This document shows, piece after piece, positions 7,468-16,412 of a DNA stretch of 16,724 nucleotides. Made by a program: the position numbers and the translations under genes. Under the pieces are notes generated by a model. That model was given only the letters and a program-made list of their open reading frames with translations, was not told the DNA's origin and made no database searches. The stretch's first letter is position 1, and each line of letters starts with the position of its first letter. Source of the DNA: JBFHER01 sp041584055 (lineage in GTDB: Bacteria > Bacteroidota > Bacteroidia > Bacteroidales > UBA5342). The stretch is from positions 1-16,724 of the forward strand of contig JBFHER010000060.1 of assembly GCA_041584055.1 (NCBI GenBank), written 5' to 3'.

Positions 7468-9129
7468 CTAATGGCCAGCTTCTCCTTTCATTTTCAACTT
7501 GTCGCCTGTTTGTTTTACCACCGTTTTATAATAGTCGTTTGAATAACCCGGTTGGTCCGGTGAAGCGGGTAAACCGTATTCGTTTCGTTCAAATGAGCCA
7601 TTCTTCACTTTTTTAATGTTGCCATCAATGTATTTAACCATCAGAAATTCTCCCAGGTCTTTCCATCGTTTCAGTGTGTTTTCAGAAACAGCCAGTGAAT
7701 AATTGGTGATTTGCTTGTAGAATTCGTCTTTATCTTTCTTATACAAATCCATGGCAATGGCATCCATCTGAGGCAGTGACTTCTCAAACTGGTTTTCCAG
7801 ATCTGTTTGTACCTTTTCTACATCGGGTTGGATATTGGAATAGCGCGTGTACGCCATGTTTGATACCCAGTTGAAAATCCAGAATGCAGAGGTCCAGGAG
7901 AATTCAAGTAAATTCCCATTGCCCACTTTAAAGCACTCAGGCACTTCTTTTATTCCGCCGTAGATTGGGACATAAACATTGGATGCAGCATCATCCACAC
8001 CAAACCATAATACGCCTTTTATAGGATCAGGAACATTGTCTCTCAACTGGGCAATAAATGAAAATCCTGTTTGCTGGGTTGCAATGGCGCGTTCGTTGAA
8101 GTATGTGTTAACAGTATCGTTTTTTAACTGCCAGGTTAAAGGTCTCCAGCGGTAAGGACAACTAAAGGGGCCGGCCCCGATGTCAGTTGTCATGTCCAAC
8201 GGTGTTCCTTCGAAATGGTCACGCATCATATGTTGCACATCCCTGTAGGATAATTTTTTTGCCGGTTTGATATACAACGGCATGCGTTCGTTTGAATTTC
8301 CTTCGATGTAAGGCAGGTATTTTTGTGCAACTTCGGGATTTGCCATGTTGAAAAAGCTCCATACCCTCGCTTCACAAAAACGAATGGCTCCGTAATCAAG
8401 TGGCGCATATACATCCGAAAAGCTGAACTCTTCTTTCTCACCATCAAAATAATTCATTTTTTTAGCAAACTTTACCACGTCTTTAGAATACATGAAATTA
8501 TCACTGTCTTTAAAGTCAATGGTGGTAATGCGTGCCTGATTCGCATGTGCAGATATAAATCCGTCAGGAATGCGCTGTGCAACCCACACAGCACCGGTAT
8601 TTCCAGGACCTTTGCCTATCATCTCCATGATCCAGGCTTCGTTGGGATCTGCAATGGAGAACGATTCACCTGAACTGTAATAGCCATATTTTTCCACCAA
8701 ATCACTCATAACCTGAATGGCTTCACGGGCCGTTTTTGCACGTTGCAGGGTGATGTACATAAGGCTTCCATAATCCACAATCCCGGTTGTGTCAACCAAT
8801 TCATGTCTCCCACCATAGGTTGTTTCTCCAATGGATAGTCCATATTCGTTCAGATTTCCTGTAACCTGATACGTATGTTCTACCTGATCAATTTCGCCTA
8901 GAAATTTACCCGTATCCCACTCGTAAACTTTCAACTTGCTCCCCTTTGGGTAATCGGCAGCCGGCCAAAAATACAACTCTCCATAAAGGACATGAGAATC
9001 AGCTGCATAGCTAATCATGGTTGTGCCGTCGCTTGATGCGCCTTTTGTTATCAGAAAATTCGTGCAGGCATGCGTATGTAACTGTCCCATCGTATAGGAC
9101 AGGATCAAAATGGTTAACAATCGTTTCAT
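7468..9129 (-). CDS. Secreted C69-family dipeptidase (Ntn hydrolase)
   Basis: This 553-residue protein starts with a signal peptide (MKRLLTILILSYTMGQLHTHA) that ends directly before Cys22. The mature start CTNFLITKGASSDGTTMISY is the N-terminal nucleophile segment of peptidase family C69 (PepD-like dipeptidases, related to choloylglycine hydrolases). There the exposed Cys is the catalytic nucleophile. Further family segments are ETTYGGRHEL, ESFSIADPNEAWIMEM and ISAHANQARI. The enzyme should hydrolyse dipeptides in the periplasm or outside the cell. The sequence before the Cys (T-H-A-C) fits a lipobox poorly, so a lipoprotein is less likely. The gene starts 14 bases beyond the rpe stop codon on the same strand and is probably co-transcribed with rpe. 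No clear terminator is seen after it. Exact substrate range unknown. Confidence 0.93.
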   Translation of the reverse strand: MKRLLTILILSYTMGQLHTHACTNFLITKGASSDGTTMISYAADSHVLYGELYFWPAADYPKGSKLKVYEWDTGKFLGEIDQVEHTYQVTGNLNEYGLSIGETTYGGRHELVDTTGIVDYGSLMYITLQRAKTAREAIQVMSDLVEKYGYYSSGESFSIADPNEAWIMEMIGKGPGNTGAVWVAQRIPDGFISAHANQARITTIDFKDSDNFMYSKDVVKFAKKMNYFDGEKEEFSFSDVYAPLDYGAIRFCEARVWSFFNMANPEVAQKYLPYIEGNSNERMPLYIKPAKKLSYRDVQHMMRDHFEGTPLDMTTDIGAGPFSCPYRWRPLTWQLKNDTVNTYFNERAIATQQTGFSFIAQLRDNVPDPIKGVLWFGVDDAASNVYVPIYGGIKEVPECFKVGNGNLLEFSWTSAFWIFNWVSNMAYTRYSNIQPDVEKVQTDLENQFEKSLPQMDAIAMDLYKKDKDEFYKQITNYSLAVSENTLKRWKDLGEFLMVKYIDGNIKKVKNGSFERNEYGLPASPDQPGYSNDYYKTVVKQTGDKLKMKGEAGH

Positions 9130-9143
9130 ATGTAAGTGTGTTG

Positions 9144-9794
9144 TTATAAAGATTTGAGCTGAGAGATAACAGTGCTTGGATCGTCGGCATCGAAAATATA
9201 GCTGCCGGCCACCAATACATCTGCACCATGGTCAAGAAGTTGTTTGGCTGTTTTGTCATTTACACCACCATCAACCTGAATTAATGTATTCAATTGCTTT
9301 CGGAGGATCATCTCTTTCAGTTGAGCCGTTTTGTTCAAAACATTGGGGATGAATTTCTGACCACCATAACCTGGATTAACACTCATTAAGAGGACCATGT
9401 CAAGGTCTTCAAGAATGTCCTCCAGTAAAAAAACGGAGGTGGCCGGATTTATGGTAACGGCTGCTTTCATTCCCGCGGACTTAATTTTTTGTACCACCCT
9501 ATGTAAATGGGTGCAGGCCTCGTAATGCACATTGTACATATAAACACCCATTTTACTCAGCTTAGAAATGTACTTGTCGGGCTCTACAATCATCAAATGT
9601 ACATCTAACGGCTTGGTACTGATTTTTGCAATGTGCTCAAGTACCGGGATGCCAAATGAAAGATTTGGTACAAAAACACCATCCATAATGTCAAGGTGTA
9701 ACCAATCTGCCTCACTCTTGTTGATTAATTTGATGTCTCTTTCCAAATTGCCGAAATCTGCGGCCAGTAAAGAAGGGGATAAAAGATAGCTCAT
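9144..9794 (-). CDS. rpe: Ribulose-phosphate 3-epimerase
   Basis: This 216-residue TIM-barrel enzyme interconverts D-ribulose 5-phosphate and D-xylulose 5-phosphate in the non-oxidative pentose phosphate pathway. The N-terminus has LLSPSLLAADFGNLERD. The metal- and substrate-binding residues are His33 and Asp35 (WLHLDIMDGVFVPNLSFG), His66 (DVHLMI) and Asp175 (IQVDGGV). The phosphate-binding segment is MSVNPGYGGQKFIP. Length and all catalytic positions are normal. It begins just after the sigma-gene terminator on the minus strand. I see no clean TAnnTTTG promoter in the short gap, so it may have an atypical promoter or depend on read-through. The dipeptidase gene follows 13 bases after its stop codon, and the pairing has no obvious metabolic logic. 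Confidence 0.96.
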   Translation of the reverse strand: MSYLLSPSLLAADFGNLERDIKLINKSEADWLHLDIMDGVFVPNLSFGIPVLEHIAKISTKPLDVHLMIVEPDKYISKLSKMGVYMYNVHYEACTHLHRVVQKIKSAGMKAAVTINPATSVFLLEDILEDLDMVLLMSVNPGYGGQKFIPNVLNKTAQLKEMILRKQLNTLIQVDGGVNDKTAKQLLDHGADVLVAGSYIFDADDPSTVISQLKSL

Positions 9795-9815
9795 TGAATG
9801 TTTTTAATTGTACAC

Positions 9816-9843
9816 AAAAAAAGGACAGGTTAAATACCTGTCC
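9816..9843 (-). terminator. Intrinsic terminator after the sigma factor gene
   Basis: GGACAGGT (9823-9830) and ACCTGTCC (9836-9843) form a perfect 8-bp stem with a 5-base loop. Read on the minus strand the hairpin is followed at once by seven T residues (9822-9816). It lies 48 bases past the sigma-gene stop codon and directly before rpe, so it should end the sigma transcript or attenuate read-through into rpe. There is no T-run on the plus-strand side, so it works in one direction only. Confidence 0.9.
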
Positions 9844-9891
9844 CGGCAAATTTATACATTTTAAATTATACGAGAATATATTTCACATAAA

Positions 9892-10755
9892 TTATAGGTA
9901 TGATTTTAACTGACGATTCCGGTGTTTTTGTTTTAACTTTTTTAAAGCACGTTCCCGGATTTGACGGACGCGCTCTTTTGTGAGTCCAATTATTATGCCT
10001 ATCTCTTCCAATGATTTGGCCTGTCGGCCGTCTAAACCATAAAAGAGTTTTATTATTTCAATTTCCCTGGGTTGTAGTGACGAAAGGGAGTTGGATATAT
10101 CCTTTTTAAGTGATTCAATTTCCAGATTTCCGTCAGGAGGTTTAATGTCGTTGCTAAGGAAAACATCATACATGGTTCCTTTTTCATCTTCATTCCCTAT
10201 CGGGGCATCCATGGAGAGATGACGTTTGAAGCTGCCCAGGGCCTGCTGAACATCTTTCACCGGTATATCCAGGACTTTTGATATTTCATCAAAGGTTGGC
10301 TCGCGTTGCAATTGTTGTTCCAGCGTAGAATAAGTTGAGTTTACTTTGTTGATGGAGCCTATTTTGTTTAATGGTAAACGCACAATTCTGGCCTGCTCTG
10401 CAAGCGCTTGTAAAATTGATTGACGTATCCACCACACCGCATAGGAAATGAATTTGAACCCACGTGTTTCGTCGAATCGTTCGGCGGCTTTTATCAGCCC
10501 AATATTTCCTTCATTGATCAGGTCAGGAAATGAGAGTCCCTGGTTTTGGTACTGCTTGGCAACGGATACAACAAATCGAAGATTCGCACCGATCAACTGG
10601 TCAAAGGCCTGCCTGTCGTTCTTGCGTATTCGCTTTATAAGCTGTACTTCCTCTTCCGGACTCAAGAGGTCAATCTTTGAAACCTCAAGGAGATATTTGT
10701 CAATAGAAATCTCCTCGCGACTTGTAATTTGACGTGTGATTTTTAGTTGCCTCAT
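9892..10755 (-). CDS. rpoD: Primary RNA polymerase sigma factor, Bacteroidota RpoD/SigA type
   Basis: This 287-residue sigma-70 factor directs RNA polymerase to housekeeping promoters. Region 1.2 spans about residues 16-49 (SIDKYLLEVSKIDLLSPEEE). Region 2 spans about 53-123, including PDLINEGNIGLIKAAERFD and the promoter-melting and -10-reading segment FKFISYAVWWIRQSILQAL. Region 3 runs from about 132 to 208. Region 4 holds the helix-turn-helix SLEEIGIIIGLTKERVRQIR (248-267), which reads the -33 box. Region 1.1 is absent, as is normal for the primary factor of this phylum, which recognises TTTG / TAnnTTTG promoters like those found elsewhere in this window. A strong terminator follows the gene. 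The 124-base upstream gap has no clear consensus promoter. The symbol rpoD is by function; it could also be called sigA. Confidence 0.95.
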   Translation of the reverse strand: MRQLKITRQITSREEISIDKYLLEVSKIDLLSPEEEVQLIKRIRKNDRQAFDQLIGANLRFVVSVAKQYQNQGLSFPDLINEGNIGLIKAAERFDETRGFKFISYAVWWIRQSILQALAEQARIVRLPLNKIGSINKVNSTYSTLEQQLQREPTFDEISKVLDIPVKDVQQALGSFKRHLSMDAPIGNEDEKGTMYDVFLSNDIKPPDGNLEIESLKKDISNSLSSLQPREIEIIKLFYGLDGRQAKSLEEIGIIIGLTKERVRQIRERALKKLKQKHRNRQLKSYL

Positions 10756-10879
10756 GGCGATAGTTGGTTAGGTTAATAATACATAAACAGGTAGTGTTGA
10801 CTGATATATACGAAAAACGTTAAGAAATGTTTCAATTACTGGCTGTAAAAAAATGGCATTAACAATCTGTAATAAAAAC

Positions 10880-13309
10880 TTAATATTTGCCTTCTGAAAT
10901 TAATTTATAAGCGTGTGGTTTCCCGTTATAAAGAATACGTACAATTAAAATCCGACTGCTGGATTTGGTTGCGATACGATTGGTGTAAGTGTTTTTCAGT
11001 TCGGCAACCGCAATTTTTGATCCCAGCAAATTGTATATTTCCATCTGATTTCCCAGATATTCTGGTTGATGGCACTTGATGACAATTTCTCCATTATCAA
11101 AGAATACTTTTAAGTCATCTTCAACTGAAGCGATGTCCTGACTGTTTAGTTCGATTCCCAAAGGAGCTGTCGTTACATTGCTAAAACTGTTTATAACTTT
11201 TTCAGATACTGTGATTGAAAAATCAGAAGGCAGTTTTGTGCCTGGTTGTGCATTTACAATTTTCATTCGCACAGATGAGGCATCGCTAAAAAGGATGGTG
11301 TCTTTACGAAACGCGTTGCCCTCATTGTTGAGTTTAAAATGCTTGTTTTGAAATGTTTTTCTGTTGAAGAAATCGGCAACAATTTTTAGCTCGATTTCAA
11401 ATGTATCTTTGTAAAAATAATTGTTTTCAAGGTTCATTAATGCCCTGGGATTTAGGATTTCTCCTGAAATGTTGGTGTCAATCCAGTTTGTGCGTTTCAG
11501 GATCCAGTCTTTCAAATAGTCGATATCCTCCTGATAAGTTTTTCCTGTAAATTTATTTGGAAAAACGTAAACCCCCATGATGGGCCATTTTTGAAAGTTT
11601 CTGGCCTGTGCTTCTGCCAGGTAATTTGCCATGGAATCCACATAATGCATTAGACTGGCGTCAGATAAGGATTGGGTTCTTTGTGAAATCCATCTGGTAT
11701 AAAACAGACTCTCAAAATAAGGGTCTTCCATCATTCGTCTCCACCAGTATATGTGACCTGGCGCGTATTGATGTGCCCACACATCGGCATTTTGAATGTA
11801 ATCCCACGATCTGGACAGGCCAAAGCCATAATTGTTGTCCCAAATGGGGCCGGCATGTATTTTACCTCCCTTACTGTCTTTTTCTTTGTAGAAATAGGTG
11901 CTAAACCTAAATCGATCCTGTTCAAGTGTAATCTCAGAAGAAATTAAATAGTCAATAAAAGAGCCCACATCGATGAAGTTATTGTATCCCACATTCGGAT
12001 CATCAAAATCAGCACCCACAAGTGCCTCTTCGAATTGCGTAATATACGCTTGCAAATAATCTTTTTGAATATCAGTCAGTTCTTCCTGTGATGGATCATA
12101 ATATTGCAATTTATTCGCTTCCTCTCCAAAATAGTCTACGCCACTTGAAAAATAAGAATAACCCGGATCACTTTTGTCTGATCTGAATATATATCCACCC
12201 GTAAGTTCATCTCCAAAATTGTCTTCTGGTTTGAGCGTGGCAATATCAACTCGATTGTCATCAATCTTTATTTTCTCCTCAAATAAGTAAAGGCCTAAAT
12301 AGTCGTCGTTTAAAACGAGCTCGCAGAACTGCCTGCGTGTGGCATAGCGATCCAGAACATCACTTAAGTGGAAAGCTAAATCATTTCGAAGAAATGTTTT
12401 GTCCATGTATGGGCCGTACAATATCCAATCATTTTCTTTCGGCATGCCCATGATAGAAACGTTGTTGTTCTCTCCATTTTCAAGCTGGGTTTCAAGTCGA
12501 TAAGATTTTTTAGGCTTGGTTAAGGTGGTTTCGCCTCGAAGCTCAATGGCTATTTTTCCATTGTAGTCTGTAAAAGGGCCTAAAACACTATTTGGGGTTC
12601 CATCTGGATGGTTGGAGATCATCATTTCCCCAATAATCTTTGGGTCATCCATGATTTCAGCACCATGTGTTTGAATGATAACAATTGGAAGATTACTTGA
12701 GTTTAAGGTGACTGGTGGTACAAACCAATCTGGGGTGGGAGAGTAGATGGTATCCTGCCAGTTCATTTTTACGTGCAAAAAAACATTGGATGTCAGGTCG
12801 GATGAATTCATGGATTCATTTAGCACCTGGACAGCCAAAAGGTTTTCTCCTTCAATAAAATCTGCTGGCATAACACCATATCTTTCAGGGAGCCCTGCCT
12901 CGTGGGACGAACTTAAAGTGCTGTTATAGGTCGGAACTTCATCGGTGAGATTTGATGATCTGGCAATTTCTTTGCCATTCAGATAGGCAATAAATCCATC
13001 GTCATAATCCATATCTAAAAGCGATGAAGCTAGGACGGAAAGATCTGCAATTGTAAATGTTTTACGTAAATAAACAGATGTGGTTGTATTTATAAGTGTG
13101 CTGTCATCATTATCTCCGTAACCAAATCCACCCTTCCCTTTCGCCCAGGAAGAGTCGTCAAATCCGGGTGTGTTCCAATTGGCATCCGCTTCCCCACCGG
13201 AAACATAATAACTGAATGTGTGATTGGATAGAATGATGGATTCCCAATGTGCTTGACTAAAACCGACAAGTGTAAAGGATATAAAGACGGATAATAATAT
13301 AAATCTCAT
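10880..13309 (-). CDS. T9SS-exported CotH kinase family protein with N-terminal carbohydrate-binding-like domain
   Basis: This is about 809 residues from the chosen ATG (MRFILLSVFISFTLVGFSQA, a clear signal peptide). In-frame ATGs also occur at 13321 and 13360 but would put a polar stretch before the signal. Residues about 25-185 resemble a galactose-binding-like beta-sandwich (PGFDDSSWAKGKGGFGYGD, SVYLRKTFTI, then DYDDGFIAYLNGKEIARS). Residues about 207-615 are the CotH domain, named for the Bacillus spore-coat protein kinase. Its segments are ELRGETTLTKPKKSYRLE, FLRNDLAFHLSDVL, YLGLYLFEEKIKIDDNRVDI, GGYIFRSDK and the late acidic motif AGPIWDNNYGFG (Trp-Asp at 490-491). A spacer and then a C-terminal T9SS type A sorting domain (about 723-809, MEIYNLLGSKIAVAEL... 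ILIVRILYNGKPHAYKL) indicate outer-membrane export and surface attachment or release. Kinase activity and target are inferred only. It stands alone in the minus-strand cluster. Confidence 0.9.
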   Translation of the reverse strand: MRFILLSVFISFTLVGFSQAHWESIILSNHTFSYYVSGGEADANWNTPGFDDSSWAKGKGGFGYGDNDDSTLINTTTSVYLRKTFTIADLSVLASSLLDMDYDDGFIAYLNGKEIARSSNLTDEVPTYNSTLSSSHEAGLPERYGVMPADFIEGENLLAVQVLNESMNSSDLTSNVFLHVKMNWQDTIYSPTPDWFVPPVTLNSSNLPIVIIQTHGAEIMDDPKIIGEMMISNHPDGTPNSVLGPFTDYNGKIAIELRGETTLTKPKKSYRLETQLENGENNNVSIMGMPKENDWILYGPYMDKTFLRNDLAFHLSDVLDRYATRRQFCELVLNDDYLGLYLFEEKIKIDDNRVDIATLKPEDNFGDELTGGYIFRSDKSDPGYSYFSSGVDYFGEEANKLQYYDPSQEELTDIQKDYLQAYITQFEEALVGADFDDPNVGYNNFIDVGSFIDYLISSEITLEQDRFRFSTYFYKEKDSKGGKIHAGPIWDNNYGFGLSRSWDYIQNADVWAHQYAPGHIYWWRRMMEDPYFESLFYTRWISQRTQSLSDASLMHYVDSMANYLAEAQARNFQKWPIMGVYVFPNKFTGKTYQEDIDYLKDWILKRTNWIDTNISGEILNPRALMNLENNYFYKDTFEIELKIVADFFNRKTFQNKHFKLNNEGNAFRKDTILFSDASSVRMKIVNAQPGTKLPSDFSITVSEKVINSFSNVTTAPLGIELNSQDIASVEDDLKVFFDNGEIVIKCHQPEYLGNQMEIYNLLGSKIAVAELKNTYTNRIATKSSSRILIVRILYNGKPHAYKLISEGKY

Positions 13310-13851
13310 GAATTGTGGCATGGATGGAAATTTTACAAATGTGAAGGGTTTATCATGCACATGGTATTTCTTTTATTTTCAAATAAGACTGTTCAAAACC
13401 TTTGATATCCTAATTGTCAATGAATGTGCTTGGCTGTCGAAACGTTTTCAAACCGCCGCTATACTGCTCATCTTACGAATATCATTCATCATGTTCAGCT
13501 TTTATTTATTATACACTCTGTAAATATATATTTAATTTCCTAAAAGAATCGTTTTTAACTTAATCTGGAATTGTGGGAAAATTGATAAATAATGTGACAT
13601 TGTTTGTATTATCATTTGAATCATGCTTCATACATGGTATTCAATGGATTTTTTTTTTCGTTGTTTCTTTTAATAAAAGTTTAAAGGATACAAATGATTC
13701 AATTAGGATGTATGTAAATCATTGATGCCCCATATGTTTGCAATTGAAATAAGCCCTTTCGCTGTATTCGCTGCTTCTTCCAGCAATCCTTATTTTTCTA
13801 AGTCCAACTCAACAGATTTAATTACTTTTGTTATCAGAAACAACAAAGCCA
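13310..13851. other. 542-bp AT-rich divergent intergenic region between the CotH-like gene and priA
   Basis: This gap must hold both divergent promoters. I recognise only the priA -7 box (13823-13830). It contains an imperfect palindrome ATCATTTGAATCAT (13611-13624), whose half-sites recur inverted in CAAATGATTCA (13691-13701). It also has a run of ten or so T residues near 13649. I find no tRNA, no convincing hairpin terminator and no believable small gene. A 71-codon open frame on the plus strand (13308-13523) has no family features. Confidence 0.6.
13823..13830 (+). promoter_or_regulatory. Putative -7 box (TACTTTTG) for priA
   Basis: TACTTTTG fits TAnnTTTG exactly and would start transcription near 13835, about 17 bases before the ATG at 13852. 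No good TTG -33 element is found 17-23 bases upstream. The box contains the in-frame TTG at 13828, so that codon could not be the start if this promoter is used. Confidence 0.4.
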
Positions 13852-16305
13852 ATGATTGCTGAAGTCATTTTAACGGTGCCTTTAATGGATACCTTTTCTT
13901 ATCTGATTCCGGAGCTGATACAGCATGCCTGTGTGCCCGGGGTGAGGGTGGTGGTGCCTTTTGGGAAAAGGAAAAAGATGTCAGGACTTGTTGCAGGCAT
14001 ACGGCAGCCCGAAGGAAAAGAAACAGGCTTAAAGGAAATTGAGAGTGTGCTGGATGAGTCGCCCATCGTGAATGAGACAGCCTTGTTGTTTTGGAAGTGG
14101 ATGGCTGATTATTACGTTTGTTCCCCGGGAGATGTGTACAAAGCTGCACTGCCTGCAGGTTTAAAATTGGAGAGTGAAACCCGTCTCGCCCTGCACGAAG
14201 GATTTGATGGAGGAGTGCTGCTACGCGGGAAAGAAAGGGAGGTGTATGAAGCTTTATTTGAAACATCATCTCTCACGATCAGGGAGTTGGAGAAGCGTCT
14301 GCATGTTTCTTATCTGGTACCTGTTATAAAACGCCTTGAAGATAAAGCCGCAGTGCAGATTGATGAGAATGTGATTTCTTCATACAAGGCTAAGTCTGAA
14401 AAAATGATACATCTTTCAGAGGGGTTTCAAATGGAGAATCAATTGAATGAAATCCTGAATGAACTGGAAAGAGCTCCCAAACAGAAATCAATGTTGATGC
14501 GTTTTCTTGCCCTTGCAGGAGGGGAGGACGGAAGGTATGACAGGCCGGTTAAACGGCGATTGCTGTTAAAAGAAGGGAAGCAGTCTGTGCAGTTGAAAGC
14601 CTTGCTGGATAAAGGAATTTTGAATGAGTCTGTGCTGGAAATTAATAGGACACCCGGTGGGCAAAACGCAAGAAAGCCGTTGAAGGAATTGGTGCCATTT
14701 CAAAAAAAAGCACTGATTGAAATCGAATTGTTGTTTGCAAAGAAACAGGTGGTCTTTTTACATGGTGTAACCTCAAGCGGCAAAACAGAACTTTATGCAC
14801 ATCTTGCCAGTGAGGCAATGAAGGAAGGCAAACAGGTGCTTTACCTGGTGCCCGAAATTGCATTGTCCACACAATTGACCGATCGCTTAAAAAAGTATTT
14901 TGGGGATGATCTGGTTGTCTATCATTCCCGCTTAACGGCGAACGAGCGGGTGGATATCTGGAAAAAAATGGCATCAGGTAAAGGGATAAAAATGGTGGTT
15001 GGCCCCAGAAGTGCTCAGTTTCTTCCTTTTAATAATTTAGGATTCATCATCATTGATGAGGAGCACGAAACATCGTACAAACAGGATCAGCCTAATCCCC
15101 GATACCATGGTCGCGATAGCGCAATTATGTTAGGTGTTTTACACAAAGCAAAGGTGTTGTTAGGAAGTGCAACGCCTTCACTGGAAACATTTCATAACAG
15201 CAAAACGGGCAAATATGCTTATGTGCGTTTGGATCAACGTTTTGGCGATATGCCATTGCCAAAGATGCAAGTGGTAGACATGGGGAATGCTTATAAAAAA
15301 AATCGGGTCAGAGGCCATTTTTCTTTTGAGCTGATTGCCGGTATACGGGAAGCCTTGCAAAATGGACAGCAGGTCATTCTGTTTTTAAATCGAAGAGGCT
15401 ATGCACCATATGTTGAATGTAAATCCTGTGGGTGGGTGTTAATGTGCCCCCATTGCGATGTGAGTTTAACCCTTCACAAATTCAGGCATGAAATGCGTTG
15501 TCATTATTGTGGTCATTCGCAGGCAGTACCCGATACATGTGGTTCTTGTGGCAATGAGGTGATGATGGAGAAAGGTATTGGAACAGAGCAGCTGGAGGAA
15601 GAAGTCAGGGATCTTTTTCCAGGGGCAAAACCCGCACGCATGGATTTTGACACAACCCGTGGCAAAAATAAGTTTGCAGAGATATTTGATGCTTTCGAGG
15701 AAGGTAGAATTGATATCCTGATAGGGACGCAAATGGTGACCAAAGGTCTGGATTTTGACAATGTGGCTTTGGTGGGGATTGTACAGGCAGATTCAATGCT
15801 CTACTTCTCAGATTTTAGGGCTTCTGAAAGGAGTTTTCAAATGATAGAACAGGTTGCAGGTCGTTCTGGTCGAAAAGGATCTCAGGGGCTTGTGATCATT
15901 CAAACCTTTCAGGCGGATCACCCCGTCATACAACGTGCTTTAACACAGACACAACATGCTTTCTATGAGCAGGAGCTGGAGGAACGCAGGTTGTTTAACT
16001 ATCCACCTTTTTCGCATATTATCGTGATTACATTGCGGCATCTTTTCAAAAAAAATGTGCACGAGGCGGCTCATATGATGGCGCATGCGCTGAGGGAAAA
16101 ATTTAAAGATGGCGTCCTTGGACCGGAGCCACCGGTGATGAGCCGGGTGAAAAATCAGTATCAGGAGCGGATTTTTATTAAAGCAGATAAAACTAGCAAT
16201 CAAACTGATGTTAAAAAACGCATCCTTCGTTTGGGAGAGCGCATTCGGGCGTACGATAAACGTTTTGCTTCCCTGGGCGTTTTTATTGATGTGGATCCTG
16301 TGTAG
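13852..16305 (+). CDS. priA: Primosomal protein N', replication-restart DNA helicase PriA
   Basis: This 817-residue superfamily 2 3'-to-5' helicase recognises stalled or repaired forks and reloads the replicative helicase. The N-terminal 3'-end-binding region starts IAEVILTVPLMDTFSYLIPE, with VRVVVPFGKRKKMSGLV. A winged-helix-like part follows. Motif I (Walker A) is GVTSSGKTELY from Gly305 with Lys311. Motif II is DEEH at Asp402. The zinc-binding insertion has all eight cysteines (523, 526, 532, 535, 550, 553, 563, 566). The C-terminal helicase motifs are IGTQMVTKGLDF and MIEQVAGRSGRKG. I start it at the ATG at 13852 rather than the upstream in-frame TTG (13828), because family proteins begin there and a -7 box overlaps the TTG. 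The phosphatase gene lies 107 bases downstream on the same strand; no terminator lies between. Confidence 0.97.
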   Translation: MIAEVILTVPLMDTFSYLIPELIQHACVPGVRVVVPFGKRKKMSGLVAGIRQPEGKETGLKEIESVLDESPIVNETALLFWKWMADYYVCSPGDVYKAALPAGLKLESETRLALHEGFDGGVLLRGKEREVYEALFETSSLTIRELEKRLHVSYLVPVIKRLEDKAAVQIDENVISSYKAKSEKMIHLSEGFQMENQLNEILNELERAPKQKSMLMRFLALAGGEDGRYDRPVKRRLLLKEGKQSVQLKALLDKGILNESVLEINRTPGGQNARKPLKELVPFQKKALIEIELLFAKKQVVFLHGVTSSGKTELYAHLASEAMKEGKQVLYLVPEIALSTQLTDRLKKYFGDDLVVYHSRLTANERVDIWKKMASGKGIKMVVGPRSAQFLPFNNLGFIIIDEEHETSYKQDQPNPRYHGRDSAIMLGVLHKAKVLLGSATPSLETFHNSKTGKYAYVRLDQRFGDMPLPKMQVVDMGNAYKKNRVRGHFSFELIAGIREALQNGQQVILFLNRRGYAPYVECKSCGWVLMCPHCDVSLTLHKFRHEMRCHYCGHSQAVPDTCGSCGNEVMMEKGIGTEQLEEEVRDLFPGAKPARMDFDTTRGKNKFAEIFDAFEEGRIDILIGTQMVTKGLDFDNVALVGIVQADSMLYFSDFRASERSFQMIEQVAGRSGRKGSQGLVIIQTFQADHPVIQRALTQTQHAFYEQELEERRLFNYPPFSHIIVITLRHLFKKNVHEAAHMMAHALREKFKDGVLGPEPPVMSRVKNQYQERIFIKADKTSNQTDVKKRILRLGERIRAYDKRFASLGVFIDVDPV

Positions 16306-16412
16306 GTATTACGGGAAGGAATATAAATGGTAAAAAAAGAGTAATAAAGAAAATATTTAAGGAGTGATCGGTCGTTGCGCGTTACACGTCCGGTAAAATT
16401 TAAGCGTACAGT

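Noticed and set aside
8323..8673. Plus-strand 116-codon open frame inside the C69 peptidase gene
   Set aside because: It is antisense to well-conserved C69 segments and has no recognisable motif.
13308..13523. Plus-strand 71-codon open frame opposite the CotH-like gene start
   Set aside because: It begins opposite the signal-peptide codons of the real gene, has no ribosome site, and its hydrophobic end comes from AT-rich intergenic DNA.
13865..14269. Minus-strand 134-codon open frame inside priA
   Set aside because: It is a reverse-frame shadow of clear priA coding sequence, with low-complexity serine and leucine content.
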